Below are positions 23,258 through 32,795 of a stretch of DNA of 43,194 nt, piece by piece. Source of the DNA: PBB1 sp040400875 (GTDB taxonomy: Bacteria > Pseudomonadota > Gammaproteobacteria > Burkholderiales > Burkholderiaceae_C); NCBI GenBank assembly GCA_040400875.1, contig JBBAPK010000023.1, forward strand, positions 1 to 43,194, read 5' to 3'. The translations under genes were made by a program, and so were the position numbers. The notes beneath the pieces are model-generated. The model had not been told where the DNA came from, did not search any database, and saw only the letters and a list, made by a program, of their open reading frames with translations. Each line of letters starts with the position of its first letter. Positions within the stretch are counted from its first letter, which is position 1.

Positions 23258-26200
23258 TGCCAAACAGCCGCATCCACGGGCTGGATGCACTCAGATCACC
23301 GTTCGTCCAGCTCAGTTGCACCTGACGGAACACCCGCTCGGGGTGCGGCATCAGCGCGGTGTAGCGGCCGTCGGGCGTGGTCACCGCAGTTAGACCGCCG
23401 GGGCTGCCGTTGGGGTTGAACGGATAGGCCTCGGTTGGTTGACCCGCGTGGTCGACGAAGCGCATGGCGCGGTGCACCGCGTTGGCATCGCCGCGCTGCG
23501 AGAAGTCGGCGCGGCCTTCGCCGTGCGACACCGCCACCGGCAGCCGGCTGCCCGCCATGCCGGCCAGCAAGATCGACGGGCTGTCGAGCACTTCGACCAG
23601 CGACAACCGTGCCTCGAACTGCTGGCTCAGGTTGCGCGTGAAGCGCGGCCAGGCCTGCGCGCCGGGGATGATGGGCGCAAGCGCGGCCATCATCTGGCAG
23701 CCGTTGCACACGCCCAGCGCGAAGGTGTCGGTGCGCGCGAAGAAGGTGGCGAACTGCTCGGCGAGCATGGGGTTGAACAGGATCGAACGGGCCCAGCCTT
23801 CGCCAGCGCCCAGCGTGTCGCCGTAGCTGAAGCCGCCACAGGCCACGAAGCCGATGAACTGATCGAGCCGCGCGCGGCCGGACTGCAGATCACTCATGTG
23901 CACATCAAAGGTCTCAAAGCCCGCCAACGCCATCGCGCGGCTCATCTCGACCTGGCTGTTGACGCCTTGCTCGCGCAAGATGGCCAGCTTGGGGCGGGTC
24001 GTGTGGATGAAAGGCGCGGCCACGTTCTCAGCCGCATCGAAGCTCAGGTGCACGTGCAAGCCGGGGTCGTCGGCCTGAGCGATGGCCGCGTGTTCGGCGT
24101 CGGCGCACGCGGGGTTGTCGCGCAGCTGCGCGATGCGCCAGCTCACTTCGTCCCAGGCCTGCTGCAACTCGCGCAGCGGTGCGGTGAACACCGTCTTGGT
24201 GTCACGCCACACCTCGACCGTGTTGCGGCCGTTGGGCTTGCCGATGAAGTGGCTGTGCTTGGAAAGCCCGTGGCGGCGCAGCGTTTGCATCACCTCGTTG
24301 CGCACCGCGGTGGGCACCTGGATGACGGCGCCGAGCTCCTCGCTGAACAACGCCTTGAGCGTGAGTTCGTGGCGGCGCGCGCCGACCTGGCCGGCCCAGT
24401 TCTTGGAATCACCCCAGTCCATGCGGCTGTCGGTGATGCCGTCGCCCTCGGTCACCAGCATGTCCACGTTCAGGCTCACGCCCACGTGGCCGGCAAACGC
24501 CATCTCGCACACCGTGGCCCACAGCCCGCCGTCGCTGCGGTCGTGGTACGCCAGCAGGCAACCTTCGGCGCGCAGTTCGTTGATGGCGGCGATCAGTGAT
24601 TTGAGCTGCGCCGGGTCGTCAAGGTCGGGCACGCCGTCGCTGGCGTTGCCGGTCTGGTTGAGCACCTGCGCGAGCATCGAGCCGGCCATGCGGTTGCGGC
24701 CATTGCCCAGGTCAATCAGGATCAGCGTGTTGTCGCCGCTCTGCAGCTGCGGCGTGAGGGTGCCGCGCACGTCGTCGAGCGTGACGAAGGCTGACACGAT
24801 CAGCGACACCGGCGCGGTCACCTGACGTGATTGGCCGCCTTCGCTCCAGCGGGTGCGCATCGACAAGCTGTCCTTGCCCACCGGCACGCTGATGCCCAAG
24901 GCGGGGCACAGCTCCATGCCCACGGCTCGCACGGTGTCGTAGAGCGCCGCGTCTTCACCCGGCTCGCCGCACGCAGCCATCCAGTTGCAGCTGAGCTTGA
25001 CGCGCTCGAGCACGAAAGGCGCGGCCAGCAGGTTGGTCAGCGCCTCGCCCACCGCCATGCGACCCGATGCCCCCGCGTCGATCACGGCCAGCGGCGTGCG
25101 CTCGCCCATGCTCATGGCCTCGCCACGAAAACCCACGTGGTCGGCCAGCGTCACCGCGCAATCGGCCACCGGCACCTGCCACGGACCGACCATCTGATCG
25201 CGGTGGCTCAAGCCGCCCACGCTGCGGTCGCCGATGGTGATCAAAAAGCGCTTGCTGGCTACCGTGGGATGGCGCAGCACATCAAAGGCCACGGCCTCGA
25301 ACGCCACGTCGGACAGATCCAGCGCCGGCAACACGGGCGCCACGCGCCGCACATCGCGGTGCATCTTGGGCGGCTTGCCCAGCAGCACGTCCATGGGCAT
25401 GTCGATGGCCAGCACCGACGGCGGATTTGCGGCCAGGTCGGCATCAACCGACGCATCGGCCAGCACCAGTTGCTGGGCCTCGGTGGCCACGCCCACCACC
25501 GCGTACGGGCAGCGCTCGCGCACGCACATCGCGTCGAACACCGGCAGCAAGTCAGGCTGCAGCGCCAGCACGTAGCGCTCCTGGCTTTCGTTGCTCCAGC
25601 TTTCCTTGGGAGACAGGCCGCTTTCTTCAAGCGGCACCTGACGCAAGTCGAAACGCGCGCCACGCCCGGCCCCGTCGACCAGCTCCGGGAAGGCGTTGGA
25701 AATGCCGCCTGCGCCCACATCGTGGATGGCCAGGATGGGGTTGTTGGCGCCGAGTGCCACGCAATGGTTGATGACCTCTTGCGCGCGGCGCTGGATCTCG
25801 GGGTTGCCACGCTGCACCGAGTCGAAGTCGAGCGACACCGCATTGGCACCGGCGGCCATCGAGCTCGCCGCGCTGCCGCCCATGCCGATGCGCATGCCGG
25901 GCCCGCCCAGCTGAATCAGCAGCGTGCCCGCGGCAAAGGCGATCTTGTCGGTCTGTGATGCCGAAATGGTGCCCAGACCGCCGGCAATCATGATGGGCTT
26001 GTGATAGCCGCGGCGCTGTGTGCTGGAGCCCGAGCCCACGTCTTGCTCATAGACGCGGAAGTAGCCGGCCAGGTTGGGCCGACCGAACTCGTTGTTGAAG
26101 GCAGCCCCGCCCAGCGGGCCTTCGATCATGATCTGCAAGGCACTGGCGATGTGCGCCGGCTTGCCGTAGGGCGCTGTCTCCCACGGCCAGGCGGTGTCGG

Positions 26201-27269
26201 GCAGGTGCAAGTTGGAAACCGTAAAGCCGGTCAGGCCCGCCTTGGGTTTCGAGCCTCGGCCAGTCGCACCTTCATCGCGGATCTCGCCACCGGCGCCGGT
26301 CGATGCGCCCGGAAACGGCGAAATCGCCGTCGGGTGGTTGTGCGTCTCGACCTTCATCAGCACGTGCGCGAGCTCAGTGCTTGAGCCGTAGCGCGGCGCA
26401 TTGGTGTAGCCCTCGGGCTGCCAGCGCTCGATGACACCGCCTTCCATCACCGACGAGTTGTCGCTGTAGGCGATCACCGTGTGCTGCGGCGCCAGCCGGT
26501 GCGTGTTGCGGATCATCTGGAACAGCGAGTGTTCCTGCGGCTGGCCGTCGACGGTGAACTGCGCGTTGAAGATCTTGTGGCGGCAGTGCTCGCTGTTGGC
26601 CTGCGCGAACATCATCAGTTCGACATCGGTCGGGTTGCGCTGCAAGCCGGTGAAGGCGTTCACCAGATAGTCGATCTCATCGTCCGACAAAGCCAGGCCG
26701 AATTCGGCATTGGCGGCGGCCAGCGCAGCGCGGCCCTGCCCCAGCACATCAACTTGCGCCATCGGCGCAGCGGGCTGCTCGTCAAACAGGTGCGCAGCGT
26801 CTTCGCGCTTGAGCAGCACGCTTTCGGTCATGCGGTCGTGCAGCAGCGCGGCCACGGCCTGCATCTCGTCAGCGCTGAGCGGCTTGCTGCCGCCAAGCAA
26901 GCCGGTCTTGAGCGTCAGGCGGTACTCGGTGACGCGCTCGGCGCGCCGGATGCCGATGCCGCAGTTGTGGGCGATGTCGGTGGCCTTCGAGGCCCAGGGC
27001 GACACCGTGCCCAGGCGCGGGGCGATCACGATCAGCGTGCCATCGGTCGCTCCGGCATAGGGGTCGCCGTAGCGCAGCAGGCCTTCGAGCGCATCGCGCT
27101 GCGCGCGCTCGAGCGGCGCGGCGCTGCTCACCCAGTGCACATGGCGAGCATGAACCGCAGTGATGCGCGGCACTGACTGCGACAGCCCAGCCAGCAGCGA
27201 CGAGGCGCGAAATTCCGGGAGCGCATTGCCCCCTTCGAAGTGGAGCAGGTGCTGGGTCGGTGTGGTCAC
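23235..27269 (-). CDS. purL: Phosphoribosylformylglycinamidine synthase
   Basis: A 1344-residue single-chain FGAM synthase converting FGAR, ATP and glutamine to FGAM in purine synthesis. Order: N-terminal domain (to about 150), linker and two AIR-synthase-like halves, then a class I glutamine amidotransferase domain from about 1080. Seen: MFAQANSEHCRHKIFNA, VETHNHPTAISPFPGASTGAGGEIRDEGATG, GGAAFNNEFGRPNL, PVGKDSLSMRTRW, and the nucleophile cysteine in GVCNGCQMM near residue 1188. The C-terminal VSHGEGRADF and MPHPERVFR complete it. The length is that of the large proteobacterial PurL, which needs no separate PurS or PurQ. It is divergent from map. Confidence 0.97.
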   Translation of the reverse strand: MTTPTQHLLHFEGGNALPEFRASSLLAGLSQSVPRITAVHARHVHWVSSAAPLERAQRDALEGLLRYGDPYAGATDGTLIVIAPRLGTVSPWASKATDIAHNCGIGIRRAERVTEYRLTLKTGLLGGSKPLSADEMQAVAALLHDRMTESVLLKREDAAHLFDEQPAAPMAQVDVLGQGRAALAAANAEFGLALSDDEIDYLVNAFTGLQRNPTDVELMMFAQANSEHCRHKIFNAQFTVDGQPQEHSLFQMIRNTHRLAPQHTVIAYSDNSSVMEGGVIERWQPEGYTNAPRYGSSTELAHVLMKVETHNHPTAISPFPGASTGAGGEIRDEGATGRGSKPKAGLTGFTVSNLHLPDTAWPWETAPYGKPAHIASALQIMIEGPLGGAAFNNEFGRPNLAGYFRVYEQDVGSGSSTQRRGYHKPIMIAGGLGTISASQTDKIAFAAGTLLIQLGGPGMRIGMGGSAASSMAAGANAVSLDFDSVQRGNPEIQRRAQEVINHCVALGANNPILAIHDVGAGGISNAFPELVDGAGRGARFDLRQVPLEESGLSPKESWSNESQERYVLALQPDLLPVFDAMCVRERCPYAVVGVATEAQQLVLADASVDADLAANPPSVLAIDMPMDVLLGKPPKMHRDVRRVAPVLPALDLSDVAFEAVAFDVLRHPTVASKRFLITIGDRSVGGLSHRDQMVGPWQVPVADCAVTLADHVGFRGEAMSMGERTPLAVIDAGASGRMAVGEALTNLLAAPFVLERVKLSCNWMAACGEPGEDAALYDTVRAVGMELCPALGISVPVGKDSLSMRTRWSEGGQSRQVTAPVSLIVSAFVTLDDVRGTLTPQLQSGDNTLILIDLGNGRNRMAGSMLAQVLNQTGNASDGVPDLDDPAQLKSLIAAINELRAEGCLLAYHDRSDGGLWATVCEMAFAGHVGVSLNVDMLVTEGDGITDSRMDWGDSKNWAGQVGARRHELTLKALFSEELGAVIQVPTAVRNEVMQTLRRHGLSKHSHFIGKPNGRNTVEVWRDTKTVFTAPLRELQQAWDEVSWRIAQLRDNPACADAEHAAIAQADDPGLHVHLSFDAAENVAAPFIHTTRPKLAILREQGVNSQVEMSRAMALAGFETFDVHMSDLQSGRARLDQFIGFVACGGFSYGDTLGAGEGWARSILFNPMLAEQFATFFARTDTFALGVCNGCQMMAALAPIIPGAQAWPRFTRNLSQQFEARLSLVEVLDSPSILLAGMAGSRLPVAVSHGEGRADFSQRGDANAVHRAMRFVDHAGQPTEAYPFNPNGSPGGLTAVTTPDGRYTALMPHPERVFRQVQLSWTNGDLSASSPWMRLFGNARRWVG

Positions 27270-27332
27270 GCGAAGGGGCTCTGGTGCGGGCGGGATGACC
27301 CGGAAGTGGCAAGCAACGCCACGGGAATGCCC

Positions 27333-27359
27333 TTGATTTTAGGGGCCGGGTGAGATAAT
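27333..27359 (+). promoter_or_regulatory. Candidate map promoter, possibly leaderless
   Basis: TTGATT (27333-27338) and GATAAT (27354-27359), separated by 15 bases, resemble sigma70 -35 and -10 elements. The -10 box ends only 7 bases before the map start codon, so transcription would begin at or within a base or two of the ATG. No upstream ribosome-binding site is visible there. Confidence 0.4.
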
Positions 27360-27366
27360 TCGGGGC

Positions 27367-28182
27367 ATGACGATCACCATCAAAACCGCTGCCGACATCG
27401 AAGGCATGCGCATCGCCGGGCGGCTGGCCTCCGAGGTTCTCGACTACCTCACGCCCCATATCAAACCGGGCATCAGCACCGAGGCCATCGACAAGCTGGC
27501 CCACGACTACATGGTGGAGGTGCAGCAGTGCATTCCGGCGCCGCTGAACTACGCACCACCGGGCTACTCGCCTTTCCCGAAGTCGATCTGCACATCGATC
27601 AACCACCAGATCTGCCACGGCATCCCCAACGACCGCCAGCTGAAAGACGGCGACATCGTCAACGTTGACATCACCACCATCAAGGACGGCTGGCATGGCG
27701 ACACCAGCCGCATGTTCGTGGTCGGCGAAGGCTCGATCGCCGCGCGCCGGCTGTGCCAGATGACCTACGACGCCATGTGGCACGGCATTGACAAGGTCAA
27801 GCCGGGCGCGCGGCTGGGTGACATCGGGCACTCGATACAGACCTTTGCCGAAAACAACGGCTTTTCGGTGGTGCGCGAGTTCTGCGGCCACGGCATCGGA
27901 CGCAAGTTCCATGAAGAACCGCAAATCCTTCACTACGGCCGCCCAGGCACGCTCGAAGTGATGATCCCGGGCATGGTGTTCACCATCGAGCCCATGGTCA
28001 ACGCGGGTCGCCGCGACATCCGCGAGGCCGGCGACGGCTGGACCATCGTCACGCGCGACCGTTCCCTGTCGGCTCAGTGGGAGCACACCGTGCTGGTCAC
28101 CGAAACCGGCTACGAAGTGCTCACGGTCTCGGCGGGCAGCCCCGCCGTGCCGCAGTTCATCTGCAACACCGCAACGGCCTGA
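27367..28182 (+). CDS. map: Type I methionine aminopeptidase
   Basis: A 271-residue pita-bread metalloprotease removing the initiator methionine from nascent proteins. The five metal ligands are visible: D101 (IVNVDITT), D112 (GDTSRMF), H175 (CGHGIG), E208 (FTIEPM) and E239 (QWEHTVLV). H82-H84 and NYAPPGYSPFPKSICTS are the substrate-side residues of type Ia enzymes. The length is slightly above 264 because of a short C-terminal tail. It is divergent from purL, and glnD follows about 50 bp downstream on the same strand. Confidence 0.96.
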   Translation: MTITIKTAADIEGMRIAGRLASEVLDYLTPHIKPGISTEAIDKLAHDYMVEVQQCIPAPLNYAPPGYSPFPKSICTSINHQICHGIPNDRQLKDGDIVNVDITTIKDGWHGDTSRMFVVGEGSIAARRLCQMTYDAMWHGIDKVKPGARLGDIGHSIQTFAENNGFSVVREFCGHGIGRKFHEEPQILHYGRPGTLEVMIPGMVFTIEPMVNAGRRDIREAGDGWTIVTRDRSLSAQWEHTVLVTETGYEVLTVSAGSPAVPQFICNTATA

Positions 28183-28228
28183 TCGCCCACGCCGCGGCTG
28201 CAGACATGCGCTCACGCGATCGCGCACA

Positions 28229-30880
28229 TTGACCGTGGCTGATCGCTCACCACGCCCAAAGGCCGGCGTCGCCGACGCGCAAGCCATTGCGCAGATGCGG
28301 CTGCGTTTTCGTACCGGCAAGGCGGCTTTGTTCAAAGAGTTTGAAAGCGGCAGGCCCAGTTCGCAGGCCGCCCGAAAACTGCTGCATGGTCTGTCGCATC
28401 ATGCCGACACCACCTTGGCCAGCCTGTGGCGTGTGCTGGGCATGCCTGCCGATGCGTCCTTGCTGGCGGTTGGTGGCTACGGCAGGGCCGAGCTGTTTCC
28501 GCACTCCGATGTCGATGTGCTGGTGCTGACACCGTCTGCACTCATCAACGACAGCGCGTCAGGGCAGGCCACCGCCCAAGCCATCGAATCGTTCATCACG
28601 GCCTGCTGGGATGTGGGGCTGGAGATCGGCTCGAGCGTGCGCACGGTTGAAGAGTGCAGCCTTGAAGCCGAGCGCGATGTCACGGTGCAGACCGCGCTGC
28701 TCGAAGCGCGCCGCGTGTGCGGCTCGCGCAGCGGCTTTGTGGTGTTTCGCCGCAATCAGGAAATGGCCATGCACGCGCGCTCCTTCCTGCGTGCCAAGCA
28801 ACTTGAAATGCGGCAGCGGCATCAGAAGTTCGAGGACACGCCCTACTCGCTGGAGCCCAACTGCAAGGAAAGCCCCGGGGGTCTGCGCGACTTGCAGATG
28901 ATCCGCTGGGTGTCGCGCGCAGCTAGCTTCGGCCGCAACTGGAGCGAGCTGGCGGCCAACGGCTTGGCCACGCCCTTCGAGTTGAAGCAGCTGCAGCGCA
29001 ACGAAGGCCTGCTCAAGCTGATTCGCGTGCAACTGCATCTGGTGGCAGGCCGCCGCGAAGACCGGTTGGTATTTGACCTGCAGCAGTCCATTGCCGAGCG
29101 CTTTGGATACGAAGCCCAGGCAGATCAGCAGCCGTCTGAAGCGCTGATGAAGCGGTACTACTGGGCGGCCAAGGCTGTTGTGCAGCTCAACCAGATCCTG
29201 ATGCTCAACATTGAAGAGCGCGTCAGCGGCATGCAAGACATGCCCATGCGCCCGATCAACGACTGCTTTTTCGAGCGAGACGGCACGCTCGAAGTGGCCA
29301 GCGACGATCTGTATCGCAAACATCCGCACGCGATCATGCAGACCTTCCAGGCGTATCAGACCGAAGGCAGCCCCAAGGCGCTGTCGGCGCGCACGCTGCG
29401 AGCCCTGTACAACTCGCGCGACCTGATGGACGCGAGCTTTCGCAGCGATCCGGTCAACCGGGCTGCCTTCATGAGCATCCTCAAGGCGCCCATCGGCCAG
29501 AACCTGGCCTTGCGGCTGATGAACGAGACCAGCGTGCTGGGTCGCTACCTGTGGGTGTTCAGGCGCATCGTGGGCCAGATGCAGCACGACCTGTTTCACG
29601 TGTACACCGTCGATCAGCACATCTTGATGGTGGTGCGCAACGTGCGCCGCTTTTTCATTGCGGAGCACGCGCACGAGTACCCCTATTGCTCGCAACTGGC
29701 GATGCAGTGGGATCGGCCTTATGTGCTGTATCTGGCCGCGCTGTTCCATGACGTGGCCAAGGGCCGCGGCGGTGACCACTCGGATCTGGGCGCGGTCGAA
29801 GCGCGACGCTTTTGCCGCGACCACGGGATCGACCGCGATGACACGGGGCTCGTCGAATTCCTGGTGAAGTCGCACCTGACGATGTCTCGCGTGGCGCAAA
29901 AAGAAGACCTGAGCGACCCCGACGTGATCAAGGCCTTCGCCCAGATGGTGGGCAGCGAGCGCCGGCTGACCGCGTTGTACCTGCTGACGGTGGCCGACAT
30001 TCGCGGCACCAGCCCCAAGGTCTGGAACGCCTGGAAGGGCAAGTTGCTCGAAGACCTCTACCGCGCGACGCTGCGTTCGCTGGGCGGCGCGCAGCCCCAG
30101 CTCGCCGCCGAAATCGAAGCGCGCAAGCAAGAGGCCCGGGCCTTGTTGAACCTGAGCCTGCAGCCCAGTGGCGTGGAAGAGCCGCTGTGGAAGACGCTCG
30201 AGCTGAGCTACTTCGCCCGCCACGATTCAGGCGAGATCGCCTGGCACGCACGCACGCTCAGCCCGCATCTGGCGTCAACCAGGCCCTTGGTCAAAGCCCG
30301 TGTGTCGCCCATTGGCGAAGGCCTTGAAGTCACCGTCTACGTGCGCGACAGCGCCGACCTGTTCGCGCGCATCTGCGGCTACTTCGACTCGGCCAGCTTC
30401 AACATCCTCGAAGCCAAGGTGCACACCACGCGCTCGGGCTATGCGCTGGACACCTTTCAGGTGACCAACCCGCTGCTCGAGTACTCGCGCGATGGCACCA
30501 GCGGCCAGTACCGCGACTTCATTTCGCTGGTCGAGTCCGACCTGGTGCTGTCGCTGCTGTCGCAAGATCCGCTGCCCGAACCCAGCCGAGGCCGCACGTC
30601 GCGCCGCGTCAAATCCTTCCCCATCACGCCGCGCATCACGCTGGCGCCTGACGACCGCGCTCAGCTTTGGCTGCTGAGCGTGTCGGCGAGCGATCGCTCG
30701 GGGCTGCTTTATTCCATCGCACGGGTGCTGGCGCGCCACCAGATCAGCTTGCAACTGGCCAAGATCGCCACGCTGGGCGAGCGCATTGAAGACACCTTCT
30801 TGCTTGACGGCGCTGCGCTGTCGCACAGCCGCACCCAGATCGCCGTCGAGACTGAGCTGCTCGATGCCATCGCCGCCTGA
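28229..30880 (+). CDS. glnD: Bifunctional [protein-PII] uridylyltransferase/uridylyl-removing enzyme
   Basis: An 883-residue nitrogen sensor that adds UMP to PII proteins when glutamine is low and removes it when glutamine is high. Domains: nucleotidyltransferase with GGYGRAELFPHSDVD (residues 82-96, metal-binding D94 and D96), a helical linker, HD phosphohydrolase (LFHDVAKGRGGDHS near residue 508), and two C-terminal ACT domains (about 690-760 and 810-880). The start is a TTG at 28229 or the GTG at 28235; an ATG at 28295 would lose the N-terminus. No ribosome-binding site is visible. It follows map, as in many proteobacteria. Confidence 0.96.
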   Translation: MTVADRSPRPKAGVADAQAIAQMRLRFRTGKAALFKEFESGRPSSQAARKLLHGLSHHADTTLASLWRVLGMPADASLLAVGGYGRAELFPHSDVDVLVLTPSALINDSASGQATAQAIESFITACWDVGLEIGSSVRTVEECSLEAERDVTVQTALLEARRVCGSRSGFVVFRRNQEMAMHARSFLRAKQLEMRQRHQKFEDTPYSLEPNCKESPGGLRDLQMIRWVSRAASFGRNWSELAANGLATPFELKQLQRNEGLLKLIRVQLHLVAGRREDRLVFDLQQSIAERFGYEAQADQQPSEALMKRYYWAAKAVVQLNQILMLNIEERVSGMQDMPMRPINDCFFERDGTLEVASDDLYRKHPHAIMQTFQAYQTEGSPKALSARTLRALYNSRDLMDASFRSDPVNRAAFMSILKAPIGQNLALRLMNETSVLGRYLWVFRRIVGQMQHDLFHVYTVDQHILMVVRNVRRFFIAEHAHEYPYCSQLAMQWDRPYVLYLAALFHDVAKGRGGDHSDLGAVEARRFCRDHGIDRDDTGLVEFLVKSHLTMSRVAQKEDLSDPDVIKAFAQMVGSERRLTALYLLTVADIRGTSPKVWNAWKGKLLEDLYRATLRSLGGAQPQLAAEIEARKQEARALLNLSLQPSGVEEPLWKTLELSYFARHDSGEIAWHARTLSPHLASTRPLVKARVSPIGEGLEVTVYVRDSADLFARICGYFDSASFNILEAKVHTTRSGYALDTFQVTNPLLEYSRDGTSGQYRDFISLVESDLVLSLLSQDPLPEPSRGRTSRRVKSFPITPRITLAPDDRAQLWLLSVSASDRSGLLYSIARVLARHQISLQLAKIATLGERIEDTFLLDGAALSHSRTQIAVETELLDAIAA

Positions 30881-30937
30881 GCGCCGGACCATGCCCTTCA
30901 AATCGAAAAAACACACCACCGCCGCCGCAAAGATCGC

Positions 30938-32002
30938 ATGGCACTGACGCCCATCACGGCAGTCGACTGCCTGGCTAGCCTCGACCACTTCGACGCCATC
31001 ATCGACGCGCGCTCCGAAGGCGAGTACGCCTTGGACCACCTGCCAGGCGCGCTCAACTGGCCCAGCCTCAACGACGAAGAGCGCGTGCTCGTGGGCACCG
31101 AATACAAGCAGATCTCGCCCTTCGTGGCGAGAAAGCGCGGCGCGGCGCTGGTGGCTCGCAACGTGGCCAGCCACATCGAGCGTCATGTGCTCGACAAACC
31201 CCGCGACTGGCAACCGCTGGTGTACTGCTGGCGCGGCGGCCAGCGCAGCGGCTCGCTGGCGCTGGTGCTCGGCCAGATCGGCTTTCGGGTGCAGGTGATC
31301 GAAGGCGGCTACCGTGCCTACCGCCGCGCGGTGATGGACGAGCTCGAGCGGCTGCCCGAGCGGTTTCAATTTCGCGTGCTGTGCGGCAAGACCGGTTCAG
31401 GCAAGAGCCGTCTGCTCACGGCCTTGCACGCGCAAGGCGCGCAGGTGCTCGATCTGGAAGGCCTGGCCAATCACCGCGGCTCGGTGCTGGGGCTGGTGCC
31501 GGGCCACCCGCAGCCATCGCAAAAACGATTCGAGACGTTGCTCTGGGATGCGATTCGGCGGCTTGATGCGGCGCGGGCGGTGTGGATCGAAAGCGAAAGC
31601 CGCAAGGTCGGTGAACTGCGCGTGCCCGAGCACCTGATCGAGCGCATGCGGGCATCGCCTTGCGTGCGCGTCGAGCTGTCGGTGGCCGCCCGGGTGCGGC
31701 TGCTGATGGAGGACTACGACTTCTTCGTCAAGGACGTGCCCGCGTTTTGCCTGCGGCTCGATGCGCTGCGCGCGCTGCGCGGCAACGAGGTCATCAACGA
31801 GTGGCAAGCCGCTGCCAGCTCAGGTCACATCGAAGGCGTGGTCGAACAACTGCTGACCACCCACTACGACCCGGTTTACATGCAATCGATGCAGCGCAAC
31901 TACGCAGACTTCGCCAACGCCGCGCTGCTCGAACCCGCCGACGCAGACCATGCCACGCTGGCCGAGGCGGCGGCTTCGCTCATCGCGACACCCGCCACCT
32001 GA
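30938..32002 (+). CDS. mnmH: tRNA 2-selenouridine synthase
   Basis: A 354-residue enzyme (SelU/MnmH) that geranylates 2-thiouridine and replaces sulfur with selenium at position 34 of certain tRNAs. The N-terminal rhodanese domain has the catalytic Cys97 in VYCWRGGQRS. A P-loop domain follows with GKTGSGKS (150-157) and the SelU-type LEGLANHRGS. Selenophosphate from SelD is required, but selD is not in the window. The ATG at 30938 starts MALTPITAVD. It runs in the same direction as glnD, 57 bp away, and converges on phaB with 9 bp between stops. Confidence 0.92.
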   Translation: MALTPITAVDCLASLDHFDAIIDARSEGEYALDHLPGALNWPSLNDEERVLVGTEYKQISPFVARKRGAALVARNVASHIERHVLDKPRDWQPLVYCWRGGQRSGSLALVLGQIGFRVQVIEGGYRAYRRAVMDELERLPERFQFRVLCGKTGSGKSRLLTALHAQGAQVLDLEGLANHRGSVLGLVPGHPQPSQKRFETLLWDAIRRLDAARAVWIESESRKVGELRVPEHLIERMRASPCVRVELSVAARVRLLMEDYDFFVKDVPAFCLRLDALRALRGNEVINEWQAAASSGHIEGVVEQLLTTHYDPVYMQSMQRNYADFANAALLEPADADHATLAEAAASLIATPAT

Positions 32003-32011
32003 GGTCTGACC

Positions 32012-32749
32012 TCAGCCCATGTGCAGTCCGCCATTGACCGAGAAGTCGGCTCCGGTGGCAAAGCCTGACTCGTCGGACGCCACCCACGACACGATCGAGG
32101 CGATGTCGTCGGGCGTGCCCAGTCGCTTGACGGGGATGCCAGCGATGATCTTGTCGAGCACGTCCTGACGGATGGCCTTGACCATTTCGGTGGCGATGTA
32201 GCCCGGGCTCACGGTGTTGACCGTCACGCCCTTGTTGGCCACTTCCTGCGCCAGCGACATCGTGAAGCCGTGCATGCCGGCCTTGGCCGCTGAGTAGTTG
32301 GTCTGGCCAAACTGGCCCTTCGCGCCGTTGACCGAGCTGATGTTGATGATGCGACCCCAGCCACGCTCGAGCATGTCTTCGATGACCTGCTTGGTCACGT
32401 TGAACAAGCTGGTCAGGTTGGTCTCGATCACCGCATCCCAGTCGGCGCGGCTCATCTTGCGGAACAGGCCGTCACGGGTGATGCCCGCGTTGTTGACCAG
32501 CACATCGATCGGGCCGTGTTCGGCCCTGGCCTTGGCGAAGGCGTCGCAGGTTGAATCCCAGTCGCCCACGTTGCCCACCGACGCGAAGAAGGTGTAGCCC
32601 TGCGCCTGTTGCTCATCGAGCCACTTCTTGAAGTCGCGGCTGGGGCCGCAGCCGGCAATCACGGTGAAGCCATCGCGGTGCAGGCGCTGGCACATGGTGG
32701 TGCCGATGCCGCCCATGCCACCGGTCACGTAGGCGATCTTTTTGCTCAT
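32012..32749 (-). CDS. phaB: Acetoacetyl-CoA reductase
   Basis: A 245-residue short-chain dehydrogenase that reduces acetoacetyl-CoA to (R)-3-hydroxybutyryl-CoA with NADPH, the second step of PHB synthesis. The cofactor motif TGGMGGIG (9-16), NNAG (86-89), catalytic Ser139/140, Tyr152 and Lys156 (NYSAAKAGMHG) are all present. IINISSVNGAKGQFGQTNYS is the PhaB form of the catalytic loop. The order phaC-phaA-phaB on the minus strand matches the Cupriavidus operon. Confidence 0.95.
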   Translation of the reverse strand: MSKKIAYVTGGMGGIGTTMCQRLHRDGFTVIAGCGPSRDFKKWLDEQQAQGYTFFASVGNVGDWDSTCDAFAKARAEHGPIDVLVNNAGITRDGLFRKMSRADWDAVIETNLTSLFNVTKQVIEDMLERGWGRIINISSVNGAKGQFGQTNYSAAKAGMHGFTMSLAQEVANKGVTVNTVSPGYIATEMVKAIRQDVLDKIIAGIPVKRLGTPDDIASIVSWVASDESGFATGADFSVNGGLHMG

Positions 32750-32795
32750 TTGTCTCTCCAGAGGTTCAGGGAACTGCTCTTGCCGTCGTTGGTGT

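Noticed and set aside
28559..30223. Long minus-strand open frame opposite glnD
   Set aside because: Composition-driven mirror frame; glnD covers it completely with all domains intact.
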